The notes beneath the pieces were generated by a model. The model ran no database searches. It had not been told where the DNA came from and saw nothing but the letters and a program-made list of their open reading frames with translations. This document shows positions 20,550 through 30,748 of a DNA stretch of 64,000 bases, one piece after another. Location of the stretch: assembly GCF_016545825.1 (NCBI RefSeq), contig NC_052614.1, forward strand, positions 12,294,559-12,358,558. The letters are read 5' to 3'. Numbering within the stretch: the first letter of the stretch is position 1; each line of letters starts with the position of its first letter. Both the position numbers and the translations under genes were made by a program. Source of the DNA: Eucalyptus grandis (Eukaryota; Streptophyta; Magnoliopsida; Myrtales; Myrtaceae).

Positions 20550-22160
20550 GCATGACATTTCACATCATGATAGTCATTTGTATGGCTCGGATTCACATTC
20601 AAAAGATTTTGACAAACCCAATTATTCCGACTCAGAGAATGAGAATGATCCTCCAGTTATTGAAAAAGAATGGCTTATACATGAAGAGTCCGAACCTCCT
20701 ACCATTGAACAACCAATCATTGTGAATTTAGGAGATTCAGATAACCCTAAAACAATCAAGATTTGGGCAGGTCTCTCTCAAGCGGATGCCAATAGATTAA
20801 TTGGACTTTTGAAAGAGTACCAAGATGTTTTTGCTTGGTTGTATGCCGATATGCCGGGTTTAGACCCTGAGATAGTGGAACATGCGTTACCACTTGATCT
20901 TAGTATTCCACCAAAGAAGCAAAAGCTCAGAAGGACGAAACCTGAGTTGTTGAAAAAGATTGAAAAAGAAATCATGAAGCTCTTAAATGTTGGTTTCATT
21001 GAAATCACCCATTATGCTGATTGGATTGCTAATATAGTCCCAATTATGAAGAAGGATGGACGAGTACGAGACTATGTTGATTACCGTGACCTTAATAAGG
21101 CAAGCCCCAATGATGATTTTCCTTTGCCATACATTGAATTATTAGTTGACAGTATTGCTGGATTCGAACTGTTCTCATTCATGGACGGATTTTTCGATTA
21201 TAACCAAATCTGGATGAAAGAGGAAGACAAGACTAAAACTTCCTTCATCACCCCATGGGGAACATTTTGCTACAAGGTTATGCTCTTTGGCTTGAAGAAC
21301 GCAGGGGCAACATATCAAAAAGCTATGGTAACACTATTCCATGACATGATGCATAAGGAGATTGAAGTTTATGTTGATAACATGATTGCAAAGTCAAGAC
21401 AATGTGAAGATCATGTTGAAATATTAAGAAAACTATTTGACCGATTGAGGAAATTCAAACTGAGGCTTAACCCCACAAAATGCATAGTTGGGGCAAAGTC
21501 TAGGAAACTTCTTGAATTTATGGTTAGTAACAAGGGTATCGAGATAGATCCCCCTAAGGTGAAAGTCATATGTGATCTAAAACCTCCTTTCACTGTTAAG
21601 GAAGTTCGAAGCTTACTATGAAGATTGAATTATGTTGTGAGATTTATCTCTCAATTGTCAGATCCCGCTAAACCGTTCTTCAAGTTGTTAAAGAATGCCA
21701 AGGTCAATTGGGATGAAGAATGTCAAAAATCATTTGATGAACTTAAGCGATATCTTTCGCAATCTCCTATACTCGTACCGCCTATCCAAGGCGCGCCTTT
21801 GATCTTGTATCTCACTATTCATGAAGAGTCTTTAGGAGCCATGTTAGCATAAAAAGAACCTAAGGATGGAATAGAACATGCCATAAACTACCTCAGTAAG
21901 AAGTTTACTACCTTCGAGATATGATATCCTAAAGTGGAAAAGACCTGTGTAGCCTTGATTTGGGTTTTACACCAATTGAGGCAATATACTCTTCACCACC
22001 ACATCCTTCTAGTGATTGAGAATGACCCAATCAAATATCTTTTGGAGAAGCCTGCATTGGTTGGAAGGCTCGCTAAATGGCAAATATCTCTCTAAGTTTG
22101 ATATTCAAAGCATGGCACAAAAGTCCGTTAAAGGGCAAGCCATAGCCAATATGTTAGCTG
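20550..22160 (+). pseudogene. Tat-1 reverse transcriptase and first RNase H
   Basis: Ty3/gypsy RT of the Tat lineage. An acidic leader is followed by FAWLYADMPGLDPEIVEHALPL, the KKDGRVRDYVDYRDLNKA segment, PWGTFCYKVMLFGLKNAGATYQ, and the catalytic loop YVDNMIAKS at 21370-21381. The second catalytic aspartate is asparagine there, so polymerase activity should be lost. The connection segment FLNP/LNPTKC and VRSLL end at TGA 21619-21621. The frame then continues with RLNYVVRFISQLSDPAKPF and the RNase H words LILYLTIHEESLGAMLA, TAA at 21850, then YLSKKFTTFE and LRQYTLHHH. At least four in-frame stops are present. Confidence 0.88.
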
Positions 22161-22724
22161 AAAATCCTGGGAAGTTTGATGACTAGGATGAAATTGATGA
22201 ACGGATTCATTTTGGTCTCACCTGACAAGTGGACCATGTATTTTGATGGTGTAGTTAACCTTTCTGGTTCTAGCACTGGGGCAGTTTTAATATCCTCAGA
22301 GGGTCAACATTATCCAGTAGCTGCAAAGTTGGTATTCCCTTATACCAACAATATTTCTGAATATGAAGCTTGCACCCTTGGTTTGCAATTAGCCATCGAT
22401 ATGAAAGTAAAAAAACTTCAAGTTTATGGTGATTATGCACTCATCATCCTCTAGACGGGAGGTGAATGGCAAACGCGGGACGTAAAATTGATTCCTTACC
22501 ACGAATATCTTGAAGACTTGGTCAAGGAAATTGACAAAATCTCTTTTGATTATCTTCCGAGATCACAAAATCAGTTTGCTGATGCCTTGGCAACTTTATC
22601 TTCAATGTTACAAGTAACTGATGGTTTAAGCGTTGATCCTTTGCAAATTGACGTCTTGAAAAGGCCTGTTTATTGCCTGATGATTGAAGAAGAACCTGAT
22701 GGTCAACCCTGATATTATGACATC
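22161..22724 (+). pseudogene. Tat-1 second (archaeal-type) RNase H
   Basis: An additional RNase H domain after the first, diagnostic for Tat elements. Seen: KWTMYFDGVVNLSGSSTGAVLIS (22215-22290), NNISEYEACTLGLQLAIDM, KKLQVYGDYALII, and after TAG at 22453 the segment SFDYLPRSQNQFADALATLSS. The first acidic residue (FDG), the glutamate of SEYEA and the D of FADALA remain; the usual GDSxLI-type site reads GDYALI. TGA at 22710 ends the block. Confidence 0.85.
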
Positions 22725-23799
22725 ATGAATTACCTTCGAGAAGGCAAATTTCCCCAAGGGAGTCAAGCCAATGATCGAAAATACTTGATGAAGTTGGCAT
22801 CCAAATTCTTCCTCAGTGGAGAAGCCCTTTATAAAAGGTCTTTCGATTCAGTTTTACTGAAGTGTGTGGATGCACACGAAGCTAAACTTCTGATGAAAGA
22901 AATACATGAATAAGAGTGTGGCCCTCATATGAATGGTCATCTCCTGGCTAGAAAAATCATGAGGCTCGGTTACTATTGGTTGACCATGGAAGCCGATTGT
23001 ATTCAATATGTGAGGCGTTGTCACAAATACCAAGTCTATGGAGACAAAATCAACACTCCTCCTAACGAACAACATCAAATGTCTGAATCCTGGCCTTTTT
23101 CAATGTGGGGCATCGACATCATCGGATCAATTAATCTTAAAGCATTAAATGAACAACGTTTTATCTTAGTAGCCATTGATTACTTCACCAAATGGATTGA
23201 AGCTAGTTCTTATGTCCATGTTACTACAAAGAGCGTGGCAAAGTTCATCCGTCATGATATCATCGCTCGATATGAAGTTCCTGAAGAGATCATCACAAAT
23301 AATGGATCAAACTTGAACAACAAGGTGGTGGATGAATTAAATGGAGAATTCTACATTCGCCATTTGAATTCTTCTCCTTACCAGCCACAAATGAATGGAG
23401 CTGTGGAAGCGGCAAATAAAAACATCAAGAAGATTTTAGCCAAAGCAGTAGAAAATTATCGTGATTGGCATGATCAGTTACCATATGCTTTGCTTGCCTA
23501 CCAAACTTCAATTCGCACTTCAACTAGGGAAACGCCATTCTCATTGGTTTGTGGGATGGATGCTATATTACCTGTGGAAGTGGAAATCCCTTCACTGAGG
23601 GTACTTTCTCAAGTCAAGCTCTCTGAAGCTGAATAGGTTTAACAAAGATTTGAACAACTTAATATGATTGATGAAAAGAGGATAAAAGCCTTATGCCATG
23701 GACAAAGCTATCAGAAAAGAGTAGCTAGGTCATTCAATGTAAGGTTAAGCCAAGACATTTCAAGATCAATGATCTTATCTTGAGAAAGTTCTTACCTAT
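22725..23799 (+). pseudogene. Tat-1 integrase, N-terminal and core part, split by Tat-2
   Basis: Integrase that would insert element DNA. The zinc-binding part has H-E, stop, ECGPHMNGHLLARKIMRLGYYW and C-x-x-x-x-VRRCHKYQ (22905-23030). The core begins PFSMWGIDIIG (first catalytic D intact). The second catalytic position reads ITNNGSN at 23298-23300, asparagine instead of aspartate. The glutamate (NGAVEAANK) is intact. The following LPYALLAYQTSIRTSTRETPFSLVCGMDAILPVEVEIPS is well conserved. TAG at 23634 and later stops break the frame. Sequence is cut at 23799 by Tat-2 and resumes at 33774. Confidence 0.88.
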
Positions 23800-24478
23800 T
23801 GTTGACACCTAAATTTTGGCGATCTAGTCATTTAGTTATTGCATAAAAATTAGGGATTAATTTTTAACTCCTAAAAAAAATTAATTAATTGCATAGCATA
23901 TAATTTTAGGTGCATTTATTTATTATTATTGCATTTGCATTGGGCTGGTGACAGATGGGTTTGATTTGATGGTTCTGAACCTTAATTTGGCAAGTCGGAC
24001 TAAGCCCACAAAGGAAGCAAATTGTCCCAAGCCTGTATCCTCGAGGAGATTTTTAAGGATTCATCTTTGCGAGATTTCAAATTTGAGAAAAATCCTATTG
24101 CAATTTTGAAAAAATCGGTGAAGAATATTCATTTTTGTAAAGGAAATCTAGAAGAGATGTGGAAAATAAAAAGTAACATTGTGTGCCAAAAAGAAATCTT
24201 CGTGGATATTGATTTGAAGAAGAAAATAAAACCCTAATCTTTGGCCTATAAAAGGGTTGTTCGCGTAAGGTTTTTGGGGCTTTTCTCTTGGTTGTGAGCT
24301 TAAAAAAATTAGAACAAAAGGAAAAAGCTTTTCTTGAGGGGTTCTTTTCTTTTTCCTTCGGTTTTTGGGGCTTTGTTTGGGAAAAGAAATGCAAAAGGAA
24401 AAGGGAAAAGCTTTTGAGGGGAAGCAAAAGTTAACAAAGGAGATTTGGCTTTTGCAAAAGGGACAGCGAAGCAAAGAA

Positions 24479-24524
<46 letters not shown>

Positions 24525-26106
24525 GAGGGAGACGAGGAGAGAGAGAGGGGAAAAAGAGAAAAAAAAAAAAGAGGAAAAATAGGAGGACCACTGTTCTTCT
24601 TCTTGGCTAAACTCCCTCGCCTTTGAACGCCAATGTCTCCTTCTGCCGGTCACTTGTCGCTCCACCTCGCAACCCAATGCCGCCACAAAGAACCTACAGC
24701 AACCTGCGAGCCCTCTCACCGAGCCTCCACCACGTCTCCGCCACTGACTGTCCCCCTGCGTCGGCCACCGCAGCTCCTGCGACTAGCCCCGATTATAACT
24801 CTAGACGCTGCTTCTACCGCGACTCGCCTCTGCCAACCCCGCGCCGAGCACCACCCACCTTCCATCGCGAGATTTGTAACGCCCGCCGTTGCTGCTCCCG
24901 GCTACCATCGCTTTGTGCCCGCCAACCGACCTACGATGACCACCAGCGTTGTTCACCAGCCTCGACGAGCTGCTGTTGTTTGCCACCTCTGCTCGCCACC
25001 GTTGCTACCATCGACCTTACAACCAGAAGCTTCGCCTCACCCGCTCCTACTGCAACGCTAGCTCAACGTCGCTGCTCTTACCCCAACGTCCCCTGTTGCT
25101 TAAGCCCTCCGCCCATCGTTGATCCCCTCACCAAAGCTCCGAACCAACTGCAATTAGCCCCTTGAAAGCCGAACAACAGCCCCTTTGTTGAGCCACGCCA
25201 AGTCCATCGCGATTCACGAGCCCGTTTGATAAACTCATATTTGGAGAAAATTCAAATTAGGTAGTTTTTTTATTTTTATTTTTATTACTTTATTTTATTT
25301 TTTGTTTCTTTACTTGAAATATTCATTGATGTAAGATTGAAATCCCGACATGAAGTAGCCTTTTAAATTAGGGATTAACAGTCCAATTTTCACGCCCAAA
25401 ATCCGACTCGCAATCGCATGGAAAATCGCCAATCCGATCTCACGCTCGAGATTCGATTCGCGATTTTATTTAAAATGGACCAATCCGATCCCATGTGCAG
25501 GATATGATTCATCAATTTATGGATATCGATCTTATCTTGTTGGATGTGCTATCGTGTCGTTTTAGTCGATTTTGTTTTCGTAAAAAATAAATAAATAAAT
25601 AAATAAACGGAGTTAGATTAGGTTCTTTGCTTGTTTTAGGGTAATCTTTAATATTTAGGATAGGAAATTTATTAATTTCGAATTTTTGAAAAAAATAAAA
25701 ATCCAAAAAAAATGCATTCATTTAGGATATTAGTTTTTTTTTTAAATTTAGATTGCACGTTCAATTATTTGGAAATTTTAATTTCGAATTTAATATAAAA
25801 AGAAAAAGGAAAAAAAAAACTAAAATTAGGGCATTTTTTGCATGGCATTGCATATTAAATAAGATTGCACATTTAATTTTAAGTTTAGATAAATCTTTTA
25901 GATAGATTGCATTTTAGGTTAGAGATTACCAAGTTAAGATAATATCTTAATTTAAATTAAAGATTTGGCCTAACCCAATTCTTAATATAAGTTTGATAGA
26001 ATCTTAATCTAGTTAGATAATTTTTACATTTTTCTTTATTTTGAATTTCATGGAAAATACAAAAAAATTTGTCTTAGAATAAATTAATTTCATTCTCTAG
26101 GATAGA
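23800..26106 (+). repeat. Tat-2 5' LTR, 3'-truncated
   Basis: Matches 30749 to about 33080 of the right LTR, then diverges after CTCTAGGATAGA. About 700 bp of the LTR end and the expected primer site are missing. A TATA-like GGCCTATAAAAGG is at 24243-24255, conserved in the right LTR (31188-31200), and is the likely promoter. A (GA)n run at 24480-24521 follows. The GC-rich 24600-25170 part encodes accidental ORFs. Confidence 0.85.
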
Positions 26107-26785
26107 GATAGATATCACTCCGACCGCATACTTGCGGTACAAGTCGCTCATCTCAATCCCAAAGTTTCTTTTTTGGTGTCAAGAGTACCCACCTCGGTTC
26201 GCATGCCCGCAACCCAAGTCGGCTCTTTGACCAAGTCGGAGTCATGAGGACCCGACTTAGTCCGCACACCCGTGACTAGTCCGATCATCCTTGTGGCTTC
26301 ACTTTGCTAAGCCTATCTAGAGTAGAAATCGAGCCTCACGTCTCATGTGCATGTCTATGTGATTGCCATTGATTTTCCTTGGTGAAGTAAGTCTTCTACC
26401 CCTAAACTATGCAATTTACTTACTTTGTCATACTTTTGGTCAGTCCATGACAATCTAGGTCAATCTTTGATCTAATTTTTTGTCAATCGAAATGAAATGA
26501 GAAATTTGCCATGCAATGAATCATTTGAAAAAACTTTGGAGAATTTATTTTCAATTCATGTCTTTATTATTCTTATTAAAAAGTTTCAAATTTTGGCCTT
26601 TCCTAATTCATCTTTAAGAAATTTGGTCCTTGCTAGGGTGTCTATTTTTATTCCCTTCTTGTATGAACTTTTCATGAATAGAGGGAAAAAAATGAAAAAA
26701 AAAAATCGATTAGATCATTGTCATGGATTGACTCTCTATTTACACCTCATGCTTACATGTTCCCGTTCATTTGAATTAGGTGATT
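26107..26785 (+). other. Tat-2 leader-like region
   Basis: Non-coding. 26110-26300 is richer in GC, with repeated CCG-A-TTGCGG-type words; the rest is A/T-rich. It probably derives from the element 5' UTR. Confidence 0.45.
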
Positions 26786-26959
26786 ATGGAGCGATCCCGC
26801 TCACCCATCGTATATGGTCGAGAGTTAAAAGAGCGGATCAAAATGAGTGAGAAATTGCGACCTAAAGAAGAAAGCCAAGAGACTTTTGAACCATCTCATT
26901 TTCCTAAGGTAGTGGAATTTGATGCCACCATGAAAAGACTAGTGACATATCTAGAATGA
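26786..26959 (+). pseudogene. Tat-2 short gag-like N-terminal ORF
   Basis: 57 codons from ATG 26786 to TGA 26957. It starts MERSRSPIVYGRELKERIK, with charged residues and RPKEES, then EFDATMKRLVTYLE. After the stop, the frame goes on for a short while (RISDLEGSHHKTKEGEEL). It has the position and charged helical look of a gag N-terminus but no capsid domain follows. Assignment is tentative. Confidence 0.4.
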
Positions 26960-29460
26960 AGAATATCTGACCTGGAGGGTTCGCATCACAAGACCAAGGA
27001 GGGTGAAGAACTCAAGCACACATGATTCATGAGCATTATTTTCTTAGCCTGATGAGATAGCATCTGAAAAGGGCACATCAGGTTGCAATGATAGATCAAT
27101 TGGCTAAACTGTTGCTCAACAAGATTGAGAACACAGTTCTAAAGAATTAATATGGGTCACATCTCGATACCATTTGAAATATCCATCTTGAAGAGCCAAG
27201 CAAAGTGTTTTACATTTCCATGCTTGACAGAATTTTCATTCTAGCACATTAATAAGAAAATGAGGGGCAAGTAAAAGAGGACCATCATTCTCTGGTGGAA
27301 GAGGTACATCTCTTCCTTGAACATAACTAATTTTGGAAAATGACACTCTGTTCTTTTCCTTGCAGATGACAAATTAGGGGCATGATAGATTTTGGTAGTG
27401 ACCCGATTGAGACAAAATCTCCACCCAAACCAAAATGGATATTCCATGTGCATTTACTTTGATGTTGCATAGTATCATATTTATGCACGTTGTTTTGTGC
27501 AGGGGTAAAAGCAAAAATTCATTAAATCAAAGATCGGATTTTCAACCTCGATTGATCAATTTGTGTGTTTGTTCCCTTTCGATAGGGGCAATCCAATGGC
27601 ACCCATTACTGAGACAGTCCCTTTGTGGGACAATTCCTTGAATGAACACTTGAAATCATGCTTTTTCATACTTATGAGAGCATTTTCTAGTGTAGTAAAT
27701 CGTTTGTTTGAAGTCACAAAAGCTTTTCATGCTTAAAGTTGCTAGACTCTTTTGAAAAGAGAATTTCCATAGTGGTTTTACCTATTCAACTCACCAATTT
27801 CATGTGGAGACTTGTCAAGATGGACAATTCATTGGAGTGACATCAATGCTTAAGAAATGTGAAATGAGATGTGCCAGGATAATGAAAGGCAAGCCTTATC
27901 CTATACACAGTCCCCTATCTATACACTTGTGAGATGAGTGTAAAAAGTTCCATATCCGCAAGGTAAAAAGTTCTCTCGCAAAAAGGTACGATGACCGAAA
28001 TGATGAGGGGCAATTCATTTCTCTATCACAAATACTACAGGTGATCCATTGCTTAACCCATGTGAGTCCCATACACTTATGAAGATTCTTTTCAAATTAC
28101 CCCTGTCAAGAACCATCCCACATCGGGGCAAATTGGAGGTAAGATGGCATCATGAGATGAGGAAAGTGAAAGGAAATTTTCTTACTTTCACTTGCATTAA
28201 TCTTCAAGTCGTGCTATTACATTGAATTCATGTGGTAATTTAAACGCCTTAGAATGACGAAGAGCATTTCTTTCTCTATCCTACATACTTATATCCTTTG
28301 CATAGCCCACTTGAGCCTGCAATTTTATTTCTTTAAACCCAGTTGGTGATCATCCCCCACACTGGGACAAGCCAAAAAGCAATTGTTCAAACAATATGGT
28401 CTGGAGTGCTGACAGAAGACAAAGACCTTCCAAAGGTCCAAATGTTAAAAGCACCATATGGTCATTCAAAGTAGAACCAAGGGACATGAAAAAGTAATGT
28501 GCTTGGTAAAAGCAAGGTCAATGCCCATGAAAAAAGAAGTGAAGAAAAATGAATGAGAATTAGGGGCATAAAAAAGCAGTGTGCCTAGTAAAATAAGACC
28601 AATGCCTATAGATGAAAAAAAGAGAGTCAAGATAAGGACTATCAGTTGTAAAAAGGTCGTATCTCCAATGGAGCAATACTCAAAGAACTCAAATGCTAAG
28701 TTTTTACAATCAGTGGGGCACCTTATGAAGACAATCCCCAATGGTGAAAAACAAAACTGGTGACAATGCCAAGATGATCATCAACTCTCACCCTTATACA
28801 CATGTTTGAGCCTAATCATCCTTTCATTTCTCAACCCATGAACTTACCCTATGTTACGTCCCTTACAAAGTCTCTTCTGATTATGACACTTGAATTAACA
28901 TAGGAGTTCATATGTTTATAAGCATCACTCGAAGAAGTGCGAGCGAGATTATTTCTTTCTCATTTTGCAGGGTTCTTGACTTGTAAACCTGGAGATGATT
29001 ACAGAATTGTTCTTTCAATTACCTTGACTCAAAGAGTCCATTTGTTAAGCCATTGACCAAGCCCTCATCACGGTCCCTGTTAAAGACTTCTCAAATGGGC
29101 AAGGTCGTACCGCTTGCGAGAATACTCGGACCCCTGTCGATATGATGAGATGGAGTGATTCTCATAAAATAGCCCTTTTGAATGAAAGTGAGTGAAAGTC
29201 ATTTCTAACTGAAAGTCTCATTTAGTATTCTTAAGAAATCCATATCATTGCCTTGAATGGCAATTTTCTTCTGTGGAGATTTAGGTGATGCAAATATGGT
29301 AAAGTCATTATGCATAAACCTTAATTGAATTGATGAAATCTTCACTGAATTTTGAAATGTGCATTTTAAAGTAGCTCGAATTGTTAGTTTTTGCTCTAAT
29401 CGTGTCTGATAGATAATATTTCCTTGAAGACTAAGTAATATTTGACGTTCAAGTTGCTCT
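26960..29460 (+). other. Tat-2 internal non-coding region related to the Tat-1 3' UTR
   Basis: No protein homology seen in six frames. Words such as GGCATGAAAAA...TGTGCCTAGTAAAA...CCAATGCC occur twice (about 28476 and 28556) and again in the Tat-1 3' UTR near 35000. The region is therefore 3' UTR-like and carries a partial duplication of about 80 bp. Confidence 0.6.
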
Positions 29461-29474
29461 TCAAAGCCCTTTTC

Positions 29475-29875
29475 ATTGACTCAGCGTGCTTCCGTATCCC
29501 AGTGTCATTTCCATCGACATGGCGTGCTTCCATAGCTCGATGTCCTTTTCATCGACTCAACGTGCTTTCGTAGCCCGATGTCCCTTATGAATGACCCGGC
29601 GTGCTTCCGTAGCCCGATGTCCATTTATATTAACCTGGTGTGCTTTCACAGCCCAAAGTCTCTTTCATCGACTCGCCGTGCTTCCGTAGCCTGGAGTTCC
29701 TTTATATTGACCCAGCGTGCCTTCGTAACCCAGAGTTCTTTTCACCGACTCGGAGTGTTTCCATAACTCAATGTCCCTTTTAATAGACCCGGCGTGCTTC
29801 CGTAGCCTGGAGTTCCCGACCTATCGTGCTTTTGTAGCCCAAAGTCCCCTATCAAATTGGCGTGCTTAAGAGGTG
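29475..29875 (+). repeat. Tandem array A in Tat-2 (about nine units of 42-46 bp)
   Basis: Unit core GCGTGCTTCCGTAGCCCGATGTCC, joined by short spacers with CATCGACTC or TATTGACCC. Units are diverged from one another. The array lies in the 3' UTR-like region. Confidence 0.85.
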
Positions 29876-29944
29876 TTTTCTCTCAAGTGCACCAACACTC
29901 GACTTGGTCGAGCTGTCCCCCAAAGATTTTTCTCCAGATTCAGT

Positions 29945-30525
29945 CTGATTAAGGTGACCGAAGAAAGGTTCGGATCCTAGTCAGATGATCTATGTTGCAA
30001 TGCTAGGTGACCGAAGAAAGATTCAGGTCCTAGCTAAGCAAAACCTCATGCTAGGCGACTGTAAAAAGGTACGGGTCCTAGACAATATTTGGTGCTTTAA
30101 CATGCGACCATAGAAAAGTACGAATCCTAGAAAAGTAATTTCCTATTCAAGCAACTGTAGAAAGGTACGGGTCCTGAAAAGTGATATCTCGTTTAGGCGA
30201 CCGTAGAAAGGTATGTGTCCTAGAAAATGATTTCTCGTTTAGGCGACTGTAAAATGGTACGGGTCCCAGACAATATCCATTGCTCTAACAAGCGACCGTA
30301 GAAAGGTACGGGTCCTAAAAAAGCAATATTTCCCGTTTAGGTGACTGTAGAATGGTACGGGTCCTAGACAATATTCATTGCTCTAACAGGCAACCATAGA
30401 AAGGTACGAGTCCTGGAAAAGCAATTTTTTTTCTATCTAGGCAACCGAAGAAAGGTTCGGGTTTTAGACAACCAAACACTGCCATACTGGGCAACCGTAG
30501 AAAGGTACGGGTGCTAAACATGTAA
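29945..30525 (+). repeat. Tandem array B in Tat-2 (about twelve units of 43-57 bp)
   Basis: Unit core GCGACCGTAGAAAGGTACGG followed by GTCCTAG and an A/T-rich spacer of variable length. It is unrelated to array A and lies about 220 bp before the right LTR. Confidence 0.85.
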
Positions 30526-30732
30526 CACTAACTATCTTGAATTACTTTACCCTCCTTGAAGGTAAGTTGTTCCAGGTAGGTTCCTTCACTATTTGCACTA
30601 GCATTTCCATGCATCATACAAATTGCATTCCAAAATGGAATTTATTTTCCAAAAACCAAAAATCATTCAAGACATGCATGATCAAAATTTAGGTCTCAAT
30701 TTGTCTTTGAAAGCAACCTCTACGAGCTCACC

Positions 30733-30748
30733 TTTAAAAAGAGGCAGC
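30733..30748 (+). promoter_or_regulatory. Tat-2 polypurine tract
   Basis: AAAAAGAGGCAGC immediately before TGTTGACAC. The same AGAGAGGCAGC precedes the Tat-1 3' LTR. Confidence 0.75.

Noticed and set aside
24309..25165. Several ORFs of 110-180 residues on both strands
   Set aside because: Inside the Tat-2 LTR; SLSLSL translations come from a (GA)n run and the rest from GC-rich non-coding DNA. The same is seen in the right LTR (31250-32090).
29945..30525. Possible CRISPR-like array (regular repeats with variable spacers)
   Set aside because: Plant nuclear context, diverged units, A/T spacers that are themselves related, and a position in a retrotransposon 3' region; no cas genes.
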